Below are positions 1 to 10,870 of a DNA stretch of 64,000 nucleotides, piece by piece. The notes below the pieces were generated by a model that was not told the DNA's origin, made no database searches, and saw only the letters and a list, made by a program, of their open reading frames with translations. Within the stretch, counting starts at the first letter, position 1, and every line of letters begins with the position of its first letter. The stretch lies in contig NC_057810.1 of NCBI RefSeq assembly GCF_018294505.1, positions 208,400,113 to 208,464,112 on the forward strand, read 5' to 3'. Made by a program: the position numbers and the translations under genes. This stretch comes from Triticum aestivum (Eukaryota; Streptophyta; Magnoliopsida; Poales; Poaceae).

Positions 1-69
1 ACTTACGCTACTATTGCTGCATCACCCTTTCCTCTTCAAGGAAAACCAACGCAAACTTAAGACGTAGCA
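1..69 (+). repeat. 3' end of 5' LTR, copy A
   Basis: This stretch matches the last 69 bp of the 3' LTR at 5726-5794 and ends in the same GACGTAGCA. The rest of the LTR lies upstream of the window. Confidence 0.93.
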
Positions 70-80
70 AGGAGAATTTC

Positions 81-98
81 TGGCGTCGTTGCCGGGGA
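81..98 (+). other. Primer binding site, copy A (tRNA-Asp type)
   Basis: TGGCGTCGTTGCCGGGGA is the complement of the 3' end of plant tRNA-Asp with one mismatch (T for C at position 6). It lies 11 bp downstream of the LTR end, a slightly long spacer that recurs in the related copies. Confidence 0.85.
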
Positions 99-279
99 GG
101 TCTTCGCTCAAGTCAAGACATACCAAGTACCCATCACAAACTCATCTCCCTCGCATTTACATTATTTTCCATTTGCCTCTCGTTTTCCTTTCCCCCACTT
201 CACCCTTGCCGTTTTATTAACCTTCTCTTTCCCAATCTTCTCTCTCTTTCGCTTGCCTTTTGTGTGCCTGCTTGCCCCT

Positions 280-1420
280 ATGGTTTTTCCCAAGAACACC
301 GACCTTCATCTTATAAGGTTGGAAGAGATTGAATCAAACGTTAGAAGTTTTATGACTTTACAATTTGAGCATAATAATTTCTTCAGAAAAGATCTTAAGG
401 AACAAAAAACAATTTTGGGGTTTATGAACAAAGAGCTTGATGATATGTCTAAGGAATTATATGGTTTGAACTCCCAAATTACTCGGCTTGAAAATTCTAT
501 AGCCCAAATTTCTGATAAGCAAGCTACCTTAGTCAATAAGATGGCTGCCAAACCAGAAAAGTTAGGTGAAAATAATGATGAAGATCTTAAAGTTATTGAT
601 GTGTCCCCTATTAGATCTTTGTTTTGCAATATGAATCTTAATAATGATGGGAGATGAGTCAACTTTAGTTAAAAGGTGTCCCAATGATTCAGAGTTTTTA
701 GATCTTGATGCTAAATTTGGTAAAAGTGGGATTGGAAAGGTCAAGACTTTAAATAGCATTGGACCCACTATCTTGGATTTCAAGGAATTTAATTATGATA
801 ATTGTCCTTTAGAAAGTTGTATTTCCTTGTTGCAATCCGTTGTGAATTCTCGTCATGTTTATAGTCAAAATAAAGCTTTTACCAAACATATTGTTGATGC
901 ATTGATGCAATCTTTTGATGAAAAACTTAATTTGGAAGTTTATATACCTAGAAAACTTAATGATGAGTGGGAACCTACTACAAAGATTAAAATTAAAGAT
1001 CATGAGTGTTATGCTTTATGTGATTTGAGTGCTAGTATTTCCACGATTCCGAAAACTTTATGTGATATTCGAGGTTTCCATGATCTTGATGATTGCTCTT
1101 TAAATTTGCACCGTGTGGATTCCACCATTCAAAAACCAATGGGAAGGATCAATGATGTTCTCATTGTTGCAAATAGAAATTTGGTGCCCGTAGATTTTAT
1201 CGTTCTTGATATAGATTGCAATCTTTCTTGCCCTATTATTCTTGGTAGACCTTTCCTTAGAACGATTGGTGCGATTATTGATATGAAGGAAGGGAATATT
1301 ATATTCCAATTTCCATTAAGGAAAGGCATGGAGCACTTTCCAAGAAATAAAGTTAAATTACCTTATGAATCTATCATGCGAGCTACTTATGAATTGAGTG
1401 CCAAAGATGGCACTACTTAG
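280..1420 (+). pseudogene. Gag/protease-like ORF of copy A, frameshifted
   Basis: Two overlapping frames form one protein of about 380 residues, joined by a frameshift near 650. The first frame starts at ATG 280 (MVFPKNTD) and has a heptad-like coiled coil over roughly residues 45-90. The second frame holds a retropepsin-like domain. Its active-site region reads ALCDLSASIS, where retropepsins have Asp-Ser/Thr-Gly and plant Gypsy copies often DLGAS, so the Gly is replaced by Ser. The flap/C-terminal part ends in the typical PIILGRPFL. A protease domain without any pol downstream is odd. Together with the frameshift and Gly loss it suggests an inactive gene. Stop at 1418-1420. Confidence 0.72.
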
Positions 1421-2135
1421 ATCTATCCTCGCTTTTATGCCTAGCTAGGGGCGTTAAACGATAGCGCTAGTTGGGAGGCAATCCAATTTTATTTGTGTTT
1501 TTTTTGTTTCTGTTTAGTAATAAGTTTTTCTTCTACCTTATGTTTAGATGTGTTTTCATGTTTTAATTAGTGTTTGTGCCAAGTAGAACCTATAGGATAA
1601 CCTATGGTGATAGTTAATTTGATTCTGCTGAAAAACAGAAACTTTGTGCGCACGAAAATAATTTTGTTAATTCACAGAAACGTGAATTTGCATTGATTCT
1701 TTTTGCTGTAGATCAATATACAAATTTCCCAGGACTTCCTATTTTTGTAGGATTTTTAGAGTTCTATAAGTATTCTAGAGTTAAAGATTGATACAGACTG
1801 TTCTGTTTTTGACATATTCTGTTTTTCGTGTGTTGTTTGCTTATTTTGGTGCATATATGGCTAGTATTAAGTGGTATGAACAATAGAGAACTTGAAATAT
1901 AGTAGGTTTAACACCAACATAAATAAATAATGAGTTCATTACAGTACCTTATGTGGTGGTTTTTCTTTCTTTCACTAACGGAGTTTATGAGATTTCCTGT
2001 TGAGTTTTGTGTTGTGAAGTTTTCAAGTTTTGGGTAAAGATTTGATGGACTATGGAATAATGAGTGGCAAAAGCCTAAGCTTGGGGATGCCCAAGGCACC
2101 CCAATATATTCAAGAATAGACAAAATCCTAAGCTT

Positions 2136-2160
2136 GGGGATGCCCCCGGAAGGCATCCCC
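2136..2160 (+). other. Perfect RNA hairpin next to polypurine-like motif, copy A
   Basis: GGGGATGCC, a 7-nt loop (CCCGGAA) and GGCATCCCC form a perfect 9-bp stem. It directly follows CTAAGCTT. The same hairpin is preserved in copies B (minus strand, 32910-32934) and D2 (50569-50591). Confidence 0.7.
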
Positions 2161-4262
2161 TCTTTCGTCTTCGTTTATCGGGAACTTTACTTGGAGATTT
2201 TTTTTATTCGCCACATGATATGTGTTTTGCTTGGAGCGTCTTGTATGATATTAGTATTTGCTTTTTAGTTTAATCATCCTTTATGTACACACATTTTGGT
2301 AGAAACCCACTTGATTGGAATTTATTAGAATACTCTATCTGCTTCACTTATATCTTTTGAGCTAGATAGTTTTTGCTCTAGTGCTTCACTTATATCTTTT
2401 AGAGCACGACGGTGGCTAAATTTTTAGAAATTTTTAGTATCTCATGATTCACTTGTATTATTTGGAGAGTATCTTAGAACAGCATGGTATTTGCTATGGT
2501 TATAAAATTGGTCCTAGAATGGTGCACATCCAAGTTGGGTATAATAAAAACTATCATAGGAAGTGAATTGGATACTATGATCAATTTGATACTTGATAAT
2601 TGTTTTGAGATATGGAGGTAGTGATATTAGAGTCATGCTAGTTGGGTGATTATGAATTTAAAGAATTCTTGTGTTGAAGTTAGCAAGTCCCGTAGCATGC
2701 ACGTATGGTTAAAGTTGTGTAACAAATTTGAAACATGAGGTGTTCTTAGATTGTGCATCCTTATGAGTGGCGGTCGGGGACGAGCGATGGTCTTCTCCTA
2801 CCAATCTATCCCCCTAGGAGCATGCGCATAGTGCTTGGTTTTTGATGACTTGTAGATTTTGCAATGAGTATATGAGGTATTTTGACTAATGTTGAGTCCA
2901 TGGATTATATGCACTCTCACCCTTCCATCATTGCTAGCCTCTTCGGTTCCGTGCATCGCCCTTTCTCACCTTGAGAGTTGGTGCAAACTTCGCCGGTGCA
3001 TCCAAACCCTGTGATATGATACGCTCTATCACACATAAACCTCCTTATATCTTCCTCAAAACTACCACCATACCTACCTATTATGGCATTTCCATAGCCA
3101 TTCCAAGATATATTGCCATGCAACTTTCCACCATTCTGTTTATCATCATGACACGCATCATTATTGTCATTTTTCCTTGCATGATCATGTAGTTGACATC
3201 GTATTTGTGGCAAAGACACCATGCATAATTTTTCATACATGTCACTCTTGATTCATTTCCCATACCGGTACACCGCCGGAGGCATTCATATAGAGTCATA
3301 TCTTGTTCTAGTTTTGAGTTGTAATTCATGTGTTGTAAATAAATTAAAGTGTGATGATCATCATTATTAGAGCATTGTCCCCAAATAAAAAAAGGAAATG
3401 CCAAAAAAGTCCAAAGAAAAAAAAGAAAAAAAATGAAAGGCCAAAAAAAGCCCAAAGAAAAAAAAGAAATAAATAAATAAAAAGGGGGCAATGTTACTAT
3501 CTCTTTTTCCGCACTTGTGCTTCAAAGTAGCACCATGTTCTTCATGTAGCAAGTCTCATATGTTGTCACTTTCATATACTAGTGGGAATTTTTCATTATA
3601 GAACTTGGCTTGTATATTCCTTCGATGGGCTTCCTCAAAATGCCCTAGGTCTTCGTGAGCAAGCAAGTTGGATGCACACCCACTTAGTTTATTTTGTTGA
3701 GCTTTCATACATTTATAGCTCTAGTGCATCTGTTGCATGGCAATCACTACTCCTCATGTTGACATCAATTGATGGGCATCTCCATAGCCCGTTCATTATC
3801 CTCGTCAATGTGAGACTTTCTCCTTTTTTGTCTTCTCCACACAATCCCCATCATCATATTCTATTCCACCCATAGTGCTATATCCATGGCTCACGCTAAT
3901 GTATTGCGTGAAAGTTGAAAAAGTTTGAGATTATTTACGTACGAAACAATTGCTTGGCTTGTCATCGGGGGTGTATAAGATGGGAGCATTTTTGTGTGAT
4001 GAAAATGAAGCATAGCCTAATTATATGATTTTGTAGGGATGAACTTTCTTTAGCCATGTTATTTTGAGAAGACATGATTTCTTTGATTAGTATGCTTGAA
4101 GTATTACTATTTATTATGTCAATATGAACTTTTATTTTGAATCATTTGGATCTGAACATTCATGCCACAATAAGGAAAATTACATTGAGAATTATGCTAG
4201 GTAGCATTCCACATCAAAAATTCTATTCTTATCATTTACCTACTCGAGGACAAGCAAGAATT

Positions 4263-4277
4263 AAGCTTGGGGATGCT
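4263..4277 (+). other. Polypurine tract, copy A
   Basis: AAGCTTGGGGATGCT immediately precedes the TGATACG that starts the 3' LTR, the position where plus-strand DNA synthesis is primed. Confidence 0.8.
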
Positions 4278-5794
4278 TGATACGTCTCCAACGTATCTAT
4301 AATTTTTGATTGTTCCATGCTATTATATTACTCGTTTTGGATGTTTATGGGCTTTACTTTACACATTTATATCATTTTTGGGACTAACCTACTAACCGGA
4401 GGCCCAACCCGTATTGCTGTTTTTTTGCCTATTTCAGTATTTCGAAGAAAAGGAATATAAAATGGAGTCTAAACGGAATGAAACCTTCGGGAGCGTGATT
4501 TTTGGAACGAACGTGATCCAGAGGACTTGGAGTGCAAGTCAAGAAGCAGTCAAGGCAGCCACGAGGGTGGAGGGCGCCCCCCTACTGGGTGCCCCCTATC
4601 TCGTGGGCCCCTCGGGCGTCCACCGACCTACTTCTTCCTCCTATATATACCCACGCACCCCGAGAACATCAAAGGCGACCACGAAAAACTATTTCCACCA
4701 CTATAAACTTCTGTATCCGCGAGATCCCATCTTGGAGCCTTCGTCGGTGCTCCTCCAGAGGGGGAATCGACCATGGAGGGCTTCTACATCAAAACCATAG
4801 CCTCTCCGATGAGTTGTGAGTAGTTTACCACAGACCTTCGGGTCCCTAGTTATTAGCTAGATGGATTCTTCTCTCTTTTTGGATCTCAATACCATGTTCT
4901 CCTTGACCTTCTTGTAGATCTATTAGATGTAACTCTTTTTGTGGTGTGTTTGTCGATATACGATGAACTGTGGGTTTATAATCAAGTTTATCTATGAGAA
5001 ATATTTGAATCTCCTCTGAATTCTTTTATGTGTGATTAAGTTATCTTCGCAAGTCTCTTCGAATTATCAGTTTGGTTTGTGCTACTAGATTGATCTTTCT
5101 TGCAATAGAGAAGTGCTTAGCTTTGGGTTCAATCTTGCGGTGTCCTTTCCCAATGACAGCAGGGGCGGCAAGGCACATATTGTATTGTTTCCATCGAGGA
5201 TAAAAAGATGGGGTTTATATCATATTGCATGAGTTTATCCCTCTACATCATGTCATCTTTCTTAATGCGTTACTCCGTTCTTTATGAACTTAATACTCTA
5301 GATTCATGCTGGATAGCGGTCGATGTATGGAGTAATAGTAGTAGATGCAGGCAGGAGTCGGTCTACTTGTCACAGACGTGATGCCTATATACATGATCAT
5401 GCCTAGATAATCTCATAATACTTATGCTATCTTGAGAGAAGCCACTAGTGAAACCTATGACCCCCGAGTCTATCTTTTATCATATAAGCTTTCAATCTAC
5501 TTTTATTTGCATCTTTACTTTTCCTATCTATATTATAAAATACCAAAAATATATTTATCTTATCATATTATCTCTGTCAGATCTCACTTTCGGAAGTGGT
5601 CATGAAGGGATTCACAACCCCTTTATTGCGTTGGTGCGAGTTCTTGTTTGTTTGTGTAGGTGCGTGGGACTTTTGAGGAGCCTCCTACTGGATTGATACC
5701 TTGGTTCTCAAAAACAGAGGGAAATACTTATGCTACTATTGCTGCATCACCCTTTCCTCTTCAAGGAAAACTAACGCAAGCTCAAGACGTAGCA
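4278..5794 (+). repeat. 3' LTR, copy A
   Basis: Runs from TGATACGTCTCCAACG to GACGTAGCA (1517 bp) with TG...CA ends. A TATA-like CTATATATAC lies at 4641-4650 in the promoter position. Compared with the solo LTR at 57398, about 60 bp are missing at about 5418, between short TAATA-type repeats. The right flank begins GTCAC, the expected target duplication, but its partner is outside the window. Confidence 0.93.
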
Positions 5795-6036
5795 GTCACG
5801 TAGCCCCTCGCCCCTTGGGCTCGTCCTGGCGATCCGGACGACCCAACGGCAGCTGAGGTATGCGTGGGGCTGGGCTCTGCCGGCGCAGAACAATAAAGAA
5901 AATGGAAGAAGCCGGGGAACCAGAATCTAATTATTTTAAAACATATTGTTCCAAACAATCAGTTTTAAACGCCTCCACGATGCATGCTACATGATACAGG
6001 ACAAATAGGAAGGAGCAGCGTCACCAAGCCACCTCT

Positions 6037-7923
6037 TCAGCCCTGGGTACCGCCATCACCCGCCAGCAGAGCCCCGTCGCCAAGCGCGTCGCCCGCCCCC
6101 TCGGCCCCAGCCGGAGGACCAAAGACAAGGAACTTGCTTAGCAGGGCGTCCACGGAGCTCTTCACGGCGGTAGCAGTAGCGCTGTGGGAGTCCGAGTCCA
6201 CGGGATCGAGGAAGGTGGAGAAGTCGAAGCTAGCGTCCCAGAGATAGAGATGGCTGAAGACGCACGTAAGGGCCAAGGAAGAAAGTAAGCGAGCCTCACC
6301 TTCCACCAAAGAGCCAAATTCGTCGATGGTGTCCTTGAGCACTGCCACGACCTTACGGAGCAGAGCGGCAGGGCTCTCCGTCGGGGACGTCACGGCCGCC
6401 TTCTTCAACAGATCGTCCACAAAGAGTGACCGCTGAGCCTTGTGGAACCTCGCCTCGAGGGAGGCAAGGGTGCTGCGCTCCATGGTGGCCGCTTCCTTGG
6501 CCTCAGCAAGGGCCGCCTGGGCCGCCTCCGCCTCCCCCTTCAGCTTCGTCAGGCGGTCACACTCTGCAGCCTGCTCCAAGGTTACCTTCTTCACCTCGGC
6601 ATCTCGATCGGCAATGGCAGCCTCCTAGTCCTTCAGCTTTTCCTCACGCTCCTGGAGCTGGCCGGCCTGGGCGGCTTGTTGATCCTGAAGAGCCTTCGGT
6701 TCATCCTCCATCGTGCGACACCGATCCTCGGCTTCCATGGCCTCCTTTCTTCACGGCCGACCACTTGGGCTGCTTTGAGGAGGCCACCCCGGATCTCGTG
6801 GTGACCCCGGAGGGGCGAGCCAGCTCCACCACCGGAGGCGCATCATCATCATCATCGTCAAGGAAGTCGCAGAGGAGCTCCCTCTGCCTCGGGGCAGAGG
6901 ATTCCCCCTCGCCCACATCTATGGTAGCATCGGAGGAATGGTCGCCGGAGGACAGATCCACCAAGGAGGTAGGCGGCGTGGGAGGCCCCGTCTGCACGGG
7001 CCCGAACTCGTCAAAGACTGGCATGGCAGTAGCAACCTCCTCCCCATTAACTCGACGGTACAGCGGGAGCCATTCCTCCGGAGGGCCACTCGGATCCTTC
7101 CCAGTCAAATAAAGAGACACTTTGCTCAACTCCTCCTCAGGAAGGGCGCCCTGGCGCATGCGAATCTTGTCGTCGGCGCCCCCAAGCTTCCACAAGGGGC
7201 GGGAGCGATCTTGGAGCGGCGCTAGGAGTTGCATCAAGAAATCCTTGACGATCATGGCCCCCGTCAGCTTCTCGCTCTTCAGGTCCTCCTCCATCTTCTT
7301 CAGCAACGGCTTCAGGGAAGGGTTGGTGATTTTCTCAGAAAGACACCCCTTCTCAGAGGAGGGGAGCTCGGTCGACAGCTCCAGCAGGTCCTGCGAGCAC
7401 TTGGCGTCCATTAGGACCCACCTCTTTAAGGCATCCTCCACCTTCTTCCCGGTGCGGGAGATCGTGTTACCACCCCGGGCTGCAATGAAGCCGACGCACC
7501 CAGTGGGTCGGTCGCCACCCATGCGAAGGAAGAAGAAGTGGCAGAGCATGGAGACGGAGGGCATCACCCCCACGAACGCCTCACAGTAGAAGGCGAAGAT
7601 GGACAGGAGGAGGATGCAATTGGGGTGAATATGAAGTGCATGGAGGCCGTAGTGGTGAAGAACGACATAGAATAAGCGGGAGAACGGGGGCACCATCCCT
7701 GAATAAGCACTATGTAGGAAGAAGGGGTAGAAGGTGTTGTTCGCGGGTTCCGGCATAGCAGTGGTGACCCGGAGCACAGTCTCCTTCCACTTGTTGACCT
7801 CGCTTGCCGTCAGGAGAAGCGCGATCTAGAGCTTCTCCTCGGTAAGGGAGGGCGCGGTCAGCACCGGCTCGTACCAAGCGAGGCTGCAGCTGGGGTTGAA
7901 GCCTTGGACTTCTCAGCAGCCAT
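6037..7923 (-). pseudogene. Antisense ORF of Tat-like element (putative gypsy-type transposon protein), decayed
   Basis: The minus-strand start codon is probably at 7923 (MAAEKSK), followed by frameshifts. A 358-codon open stretch then covers 7777-6701. Its FAFYCEAFVGVMPSV segment parallels FVTLCEGYLGVEPMI in the antisense ORF at 19565, the signature of the plant 'putative gypsy type transposon' domain (Transposase_28-like). Acidic, low-complexity sequence follows, then an Ala/Glu-rich coiled coil (6594-6400) and a C-terminus ending near 6037. Several stops and frame changes separate the parts, and introns may also account for some breaks. The protein's biochemical role is unknown. It runs opposite to the LTR at 8450-9120, as expected for Tat antisense ORFs. 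Confidence 0.68.
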
Positions 7924-8449
7924 TGGGAGGAAGATTGGAGGAGAGAATCTGCAGATCTAGTGAGTTCTTCTGGTGTTGGGAGAAGGGGATCTGGAGCAAG
8001 ACGAAAGGGAGGCAATGAAAGCCCACCAGCAGATGGCAACCCTTTTGTCAGACGGAAACAGTTGCCGAGGCAGCTTGGGGAAGTGGAGACGCCCACGTCC
8101 CATCAATCGCCACGCGTCATCAAGACCGCAGGCGGTTAGGGCATGCGGTGCTCTGCACTTGCCCTTTGGATTCGCCTGGAAGCCAAGTCCGAGTGCGCCT
8201 TGGGCCCGAGGGCTACCGTCGGCGTTCTGGATATGGGGGTATCCAGACTTTCCTGCCTGCAGCCCACCGCGTGGCTCCATCGACGGCTTGGTACGGTCCA
8301 GCTTCGACATCAATAGCTCAAGACCCTTGCCAGGGTCCAAGCCTCGCGAGGCGGGGGACGCCAAGACCCCCGAGGGGATCATCCTCTTTAGGCTGGCTCC
8401 CGAGGGGCGGAGAGTTCTATGCAAGGTGCACCTCAGGAGGCTCAGCTGA

Positions 8450-9120
8450 TGTGAGCCATGACGACCAAGGCCAGGCTGTCGCCAGGCAGGCGCCAGCGGG
8501 CACAGAGCGCCAGTTTCCTCTTTGGTACAAGGGAGGCAAGCCATAGGCGCAGAGTCCCGAAGAAGCAGCCAAAGGTTTCCATTCTGGTGCAACTTGACCA
8601 AGACCACCAGGACGGTAGGAGGAGGTCATCACCGAGCCCACCGTAGCGTCACGACCAGGGGCTTTTCGCAGGAGAATACCACTTTTGTCAGGATAAGCTA
8701 TACTACTTGTCCCCTTTCAAATTCGGCCATTGTGGGATCCCTTCCCGCTAACATTTGGGAAGAGGACCAAGGCCACTATAAATAGGACTTAGCCACCACC
8801 ATAGAGGGGGATCAGATCCATTCTCATTCGACCACCTCACCAGCTCTCTTGAGCTCAAGAACACCTCACCTCCTAAGGCTAGTTCATCCACTGTACTAGT
8901 TCATCCTCAGCCCCTCGAGGCAATCCACCAAAACGCTGGAGTAGGGTATTACACCGCAAGGTGGATCGAACCAAGATAAACTATTGTGTCTCTTTGTCTC
9001 TTCGAGCTTGTCGCGCTAGGCTTAGGAGGATCGCGAGTAGGCAGGCTGGGCAGGTTGAGATCTCTGCACGCACCACAGAGTTCGAACCTTTCAAGGGTTT
9101 GCGGAACCCGTAATCCAACA
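8450..9120 (+). repeat. 3' LTR of Tat-like remnant (left edge approximate)
   Basis: The right end AATCCAACA at 9120 and an LTR-like promoter (CTATAAATAGGAC at 8776-8788) with a transcribed leader of the usual type are clear. The left edge could lie anywhere from about 8150 to 8460. I chose a TGATG near 8450 without a matching partner LTR to confirm it. Confidence 0.5.
8776..8784 (+). promoter_or_regulatory. TATA box in LTR
   Basis: CTATAAATA sits about 340 bp before the LTR end, the usual place for the LTR promoter of these Gypsy elements. Confidence 0.6.
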
Positions 9121-9847
9121 GCATGGCTGGTGGACCCCGATGCTGGCTGTCCCACACGTCGGCGAAAGTGAGTAGCAAGGTTCCCGACGATCATGGAGGA
9201 GGATCCGCACGGTAGAGCGTGTCCACTGTTTTTCTGTAGAAAAATGATTACAGCAAGCGTTTCCACTCTCACGACGGAGGAGTGCGAAACAAGGCAGCCA
9301 CTTGAACATACTCAGTGCTCCTACTACTAGGCATGTGCATTGGTTCATACGTCAGTACTACATATTCCTGTTTCTAGTGTAGTAAGATATGACGATAAAT
9401 GATGTTGTGAGCATGTCAAGTATATTAACAGTAATGTAGTAACATAGTACTGCTTTTTCGACTGTCCGGTCAAGAATGAATGGTGAGATCAATGTTAACA
9501 GAACTAGGTCTACAACGCACGGAGAGTACGGTGCTACAGTACTCCATGAAACATGAACCATATGAAACACGAATTAGTGTTAGGCAGGGTGTATGAAGGG
9601 TGCACGGGATGGGAGCAAAAGTTCCCTTCTCGACCCAATTTTGGGTGTTTGGTAGAGTGCATGAAGGGTGCATGAGTTCACACTAGTAGGTTAACACAAA
9701 TACACGAAGAGGGAACAACTATATTGAGATGGGAATGCAACCAAACACACCCACACGCTTTGTGCTACAGTGACTGATCTGCACAGTCTGAGTTTGATCC
9801 AACGGTCATGTTGCACCGAGACATGGACATGCCCATGCAAAGGGTGC
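9121..9847. other. Unassigned sequence
   Basis: No gene or recognised element. It includes a short imperfect direct repeat: GGGTGTATGAAGGGTGCACG near 9588 and an AGTGCATGAAGGGTGCATGAG-like copy near 9656. Confidence 0.5.
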
Positions 9848-10390
9848 TTACACACCACCAAAGTCCCTCTGCTTCTCGAGGCGCACGATGTTGGTTATGT
9901 AGGGTGCAACCGCCCAGAGAACCCGCTCCCGGTCGACGGGAGCCAGCTCGTCAAAGACGGCATCCAATGGCACGAGTGGATTCCGGTGACCTAGCCCTGA
10001 GAGGATTCGCCCGGCAACGGTGACGGCAGCCCGCAACCCCTCCTTGTTCAGCTCCGCCCCCACCATCGTGCAGAGATGGCTCAACTCCTCGAAGATATAG
10101 GTGAAGAAGGAGACCAGGTCAGGAAGCCGTAGCTCGTTGAAGTTGACAGCGTGGTCGAACGGGTTTAGACCGACGGCTGGCATGGTCGCGCTGGCACGAC
10201 GGTAGGCATCGCGCAACCGCAACATGTGCGTGGCAACTTGGTCCACCAAGTGGTTGCGGCGATCCTGGACCTCGTCTCGATCAGCCCGCTCGCGCTCCAG
10301 CCGGCTCCCCTGATGGCCTATCGTATCTCCCGCTTTCTGCAACAACGATGTCGACGCCTCGAGTGTGAACACCAGTCGATGACTTGTCAC
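9848..10390 (-). pseudogene. Fragment resembling the C-terminal part of a Tat antisense ORF
   Basis: A 180-codon open frame with a charged helical stretch (RLERERADRDEVQDRRNHLV) followed by a helical domain (LPDLVSFFTYIFEELSHL). This is comparable in style and order to the coiled coil plus C-terminal domain of the antisense ORF ending at 23538. No start codon context or upstream domain is present, so it is a fragment. Assignment rests on pattern similarity only. It could be a fragment of another coiled-coil protein. Confidence 0.42.
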
Positions 10391-10448
10391 ATCAGGGAGT
10401 AGTGGGTTTTACAGGCAGAGTCATCATGACTAATTGCTGCCACGCATT

Positions 10449-10526
10449 CTCCCATCAATCAAAAAATTAAAAATCCTGCCGCACCTGCTCCCGTCAACCA
10501 AAAAATTAAAAATCCTGTCGCACCCA
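10449..10526. repeat. 39-bp tandem duplication
   Basis: Two adjacent 39-bp units (10449-10487 and 10488-10526), each containing CAAAAAATTAAAAATCCTG, differ at only a few positions. Confidence 0.85.
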
Positions 10527-10750
10527 AACACCAGAGCAACGCCGTGGTGGATATTTAAATTTACCTGCCGGCAAGGAGAGAAAAAAAGGGGTGAAAAAAC
10601 AAATGTGGCAGCGGCCTAGCTAATCGGTCGCACTAGCCCAACTAGCTAGCCACCGTGCTTCACTCATGTACTCGGCAGGAAAGGTGGTCTTTCGTGATTT
10701 GACGACTCATTTACTTGCTTCGGTGCTATGACCGAGGAGGACGTAGAAAA

Positions 10751-10870
10751 TGTGCGGTAGGGTGTCCCACGTCTCGGCAAGGAAGAATATATGTGTGCAC
10801 CACCCGAGAGGACCCCGAAACCGTGCGGTAGGGTGTGCCACGTCTCGACACCGAGGAGAAATATGCATGT
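10751..10870. repeat. Imperfect direct repeat of about 48 bp
   Basis: Units at 10751-10797 and 10822-10870 share GTGCGGTAGGGTGT and CCACGTCTCG and both end in an AATAT-rich tract. Confidence 0.7.

Larger units (their letters stand above)
1421..4277 (+). other. Noncoding 3' internal region of copy A
   Basis: About 2.9 kb without a supported gene. It contains two internal copies of the polypurine-like motif AAGCTTGGGGATGC (near 2066 and 2130), several spaced copies of TTCACTTATATCTTTT (near 2343 and 2383), a Gly/Lys-poor low-complexity purine-rich tract (3385-3490) and sequence shared with the inner regions of copies B, D2 and E. Short reading frames here are not conserved between copies, so I treat the region as untranslated. 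Confidence 0.75.
1..5794 (+). mobile_element. Pol-less LTR retrotransposon, copy A (5' LTR mostly outside window)
   Basis: Only the last 69 bp of the 5' LTR lie in the window, followed by a primer binding site, a short gag/protease-like reading frame, about 2.9 kb of noncoding DNA, a polypurine tract and a complete 3' LTR. No reverse transcriptase, RNase H or integrase sequence is present in the 4.2-kb internal region, so this is a non-autonomous element that would need pol proteins in trans. The same LTR family recurs as copy B (15725-36275, minus) and as a solo LTR at 57398-58968. Gypsy affiliation is inferred from the protease type and the tRNA-Asp primer site. The left target duplication is outside the window. 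Confidence 0.9.
5795..9120 (+). mobile_element. 3' end of a Tat-like Gypsy element: antisense ORF plus 3' LTR
   Basis: The order is a minus-strand ORF of the Tat-type additional-ORF family (6037-7923) followed by a plus-strand LTR with a TATA box at 8776. This matches the arrangement in the better-preserved element at 17933-31579, read in the opposite direction. Gag and pol would lie to the left, beyond copy A, which is inserted in this element. Element sense is plus. Confidence 0.65.

Noticed and set aside
3081..3491. 136-codon minus-strand frame in copy A
   Set aside because: Phe-rich because it translates an A-rich tract in reverse; not conserved in copies B or D2.
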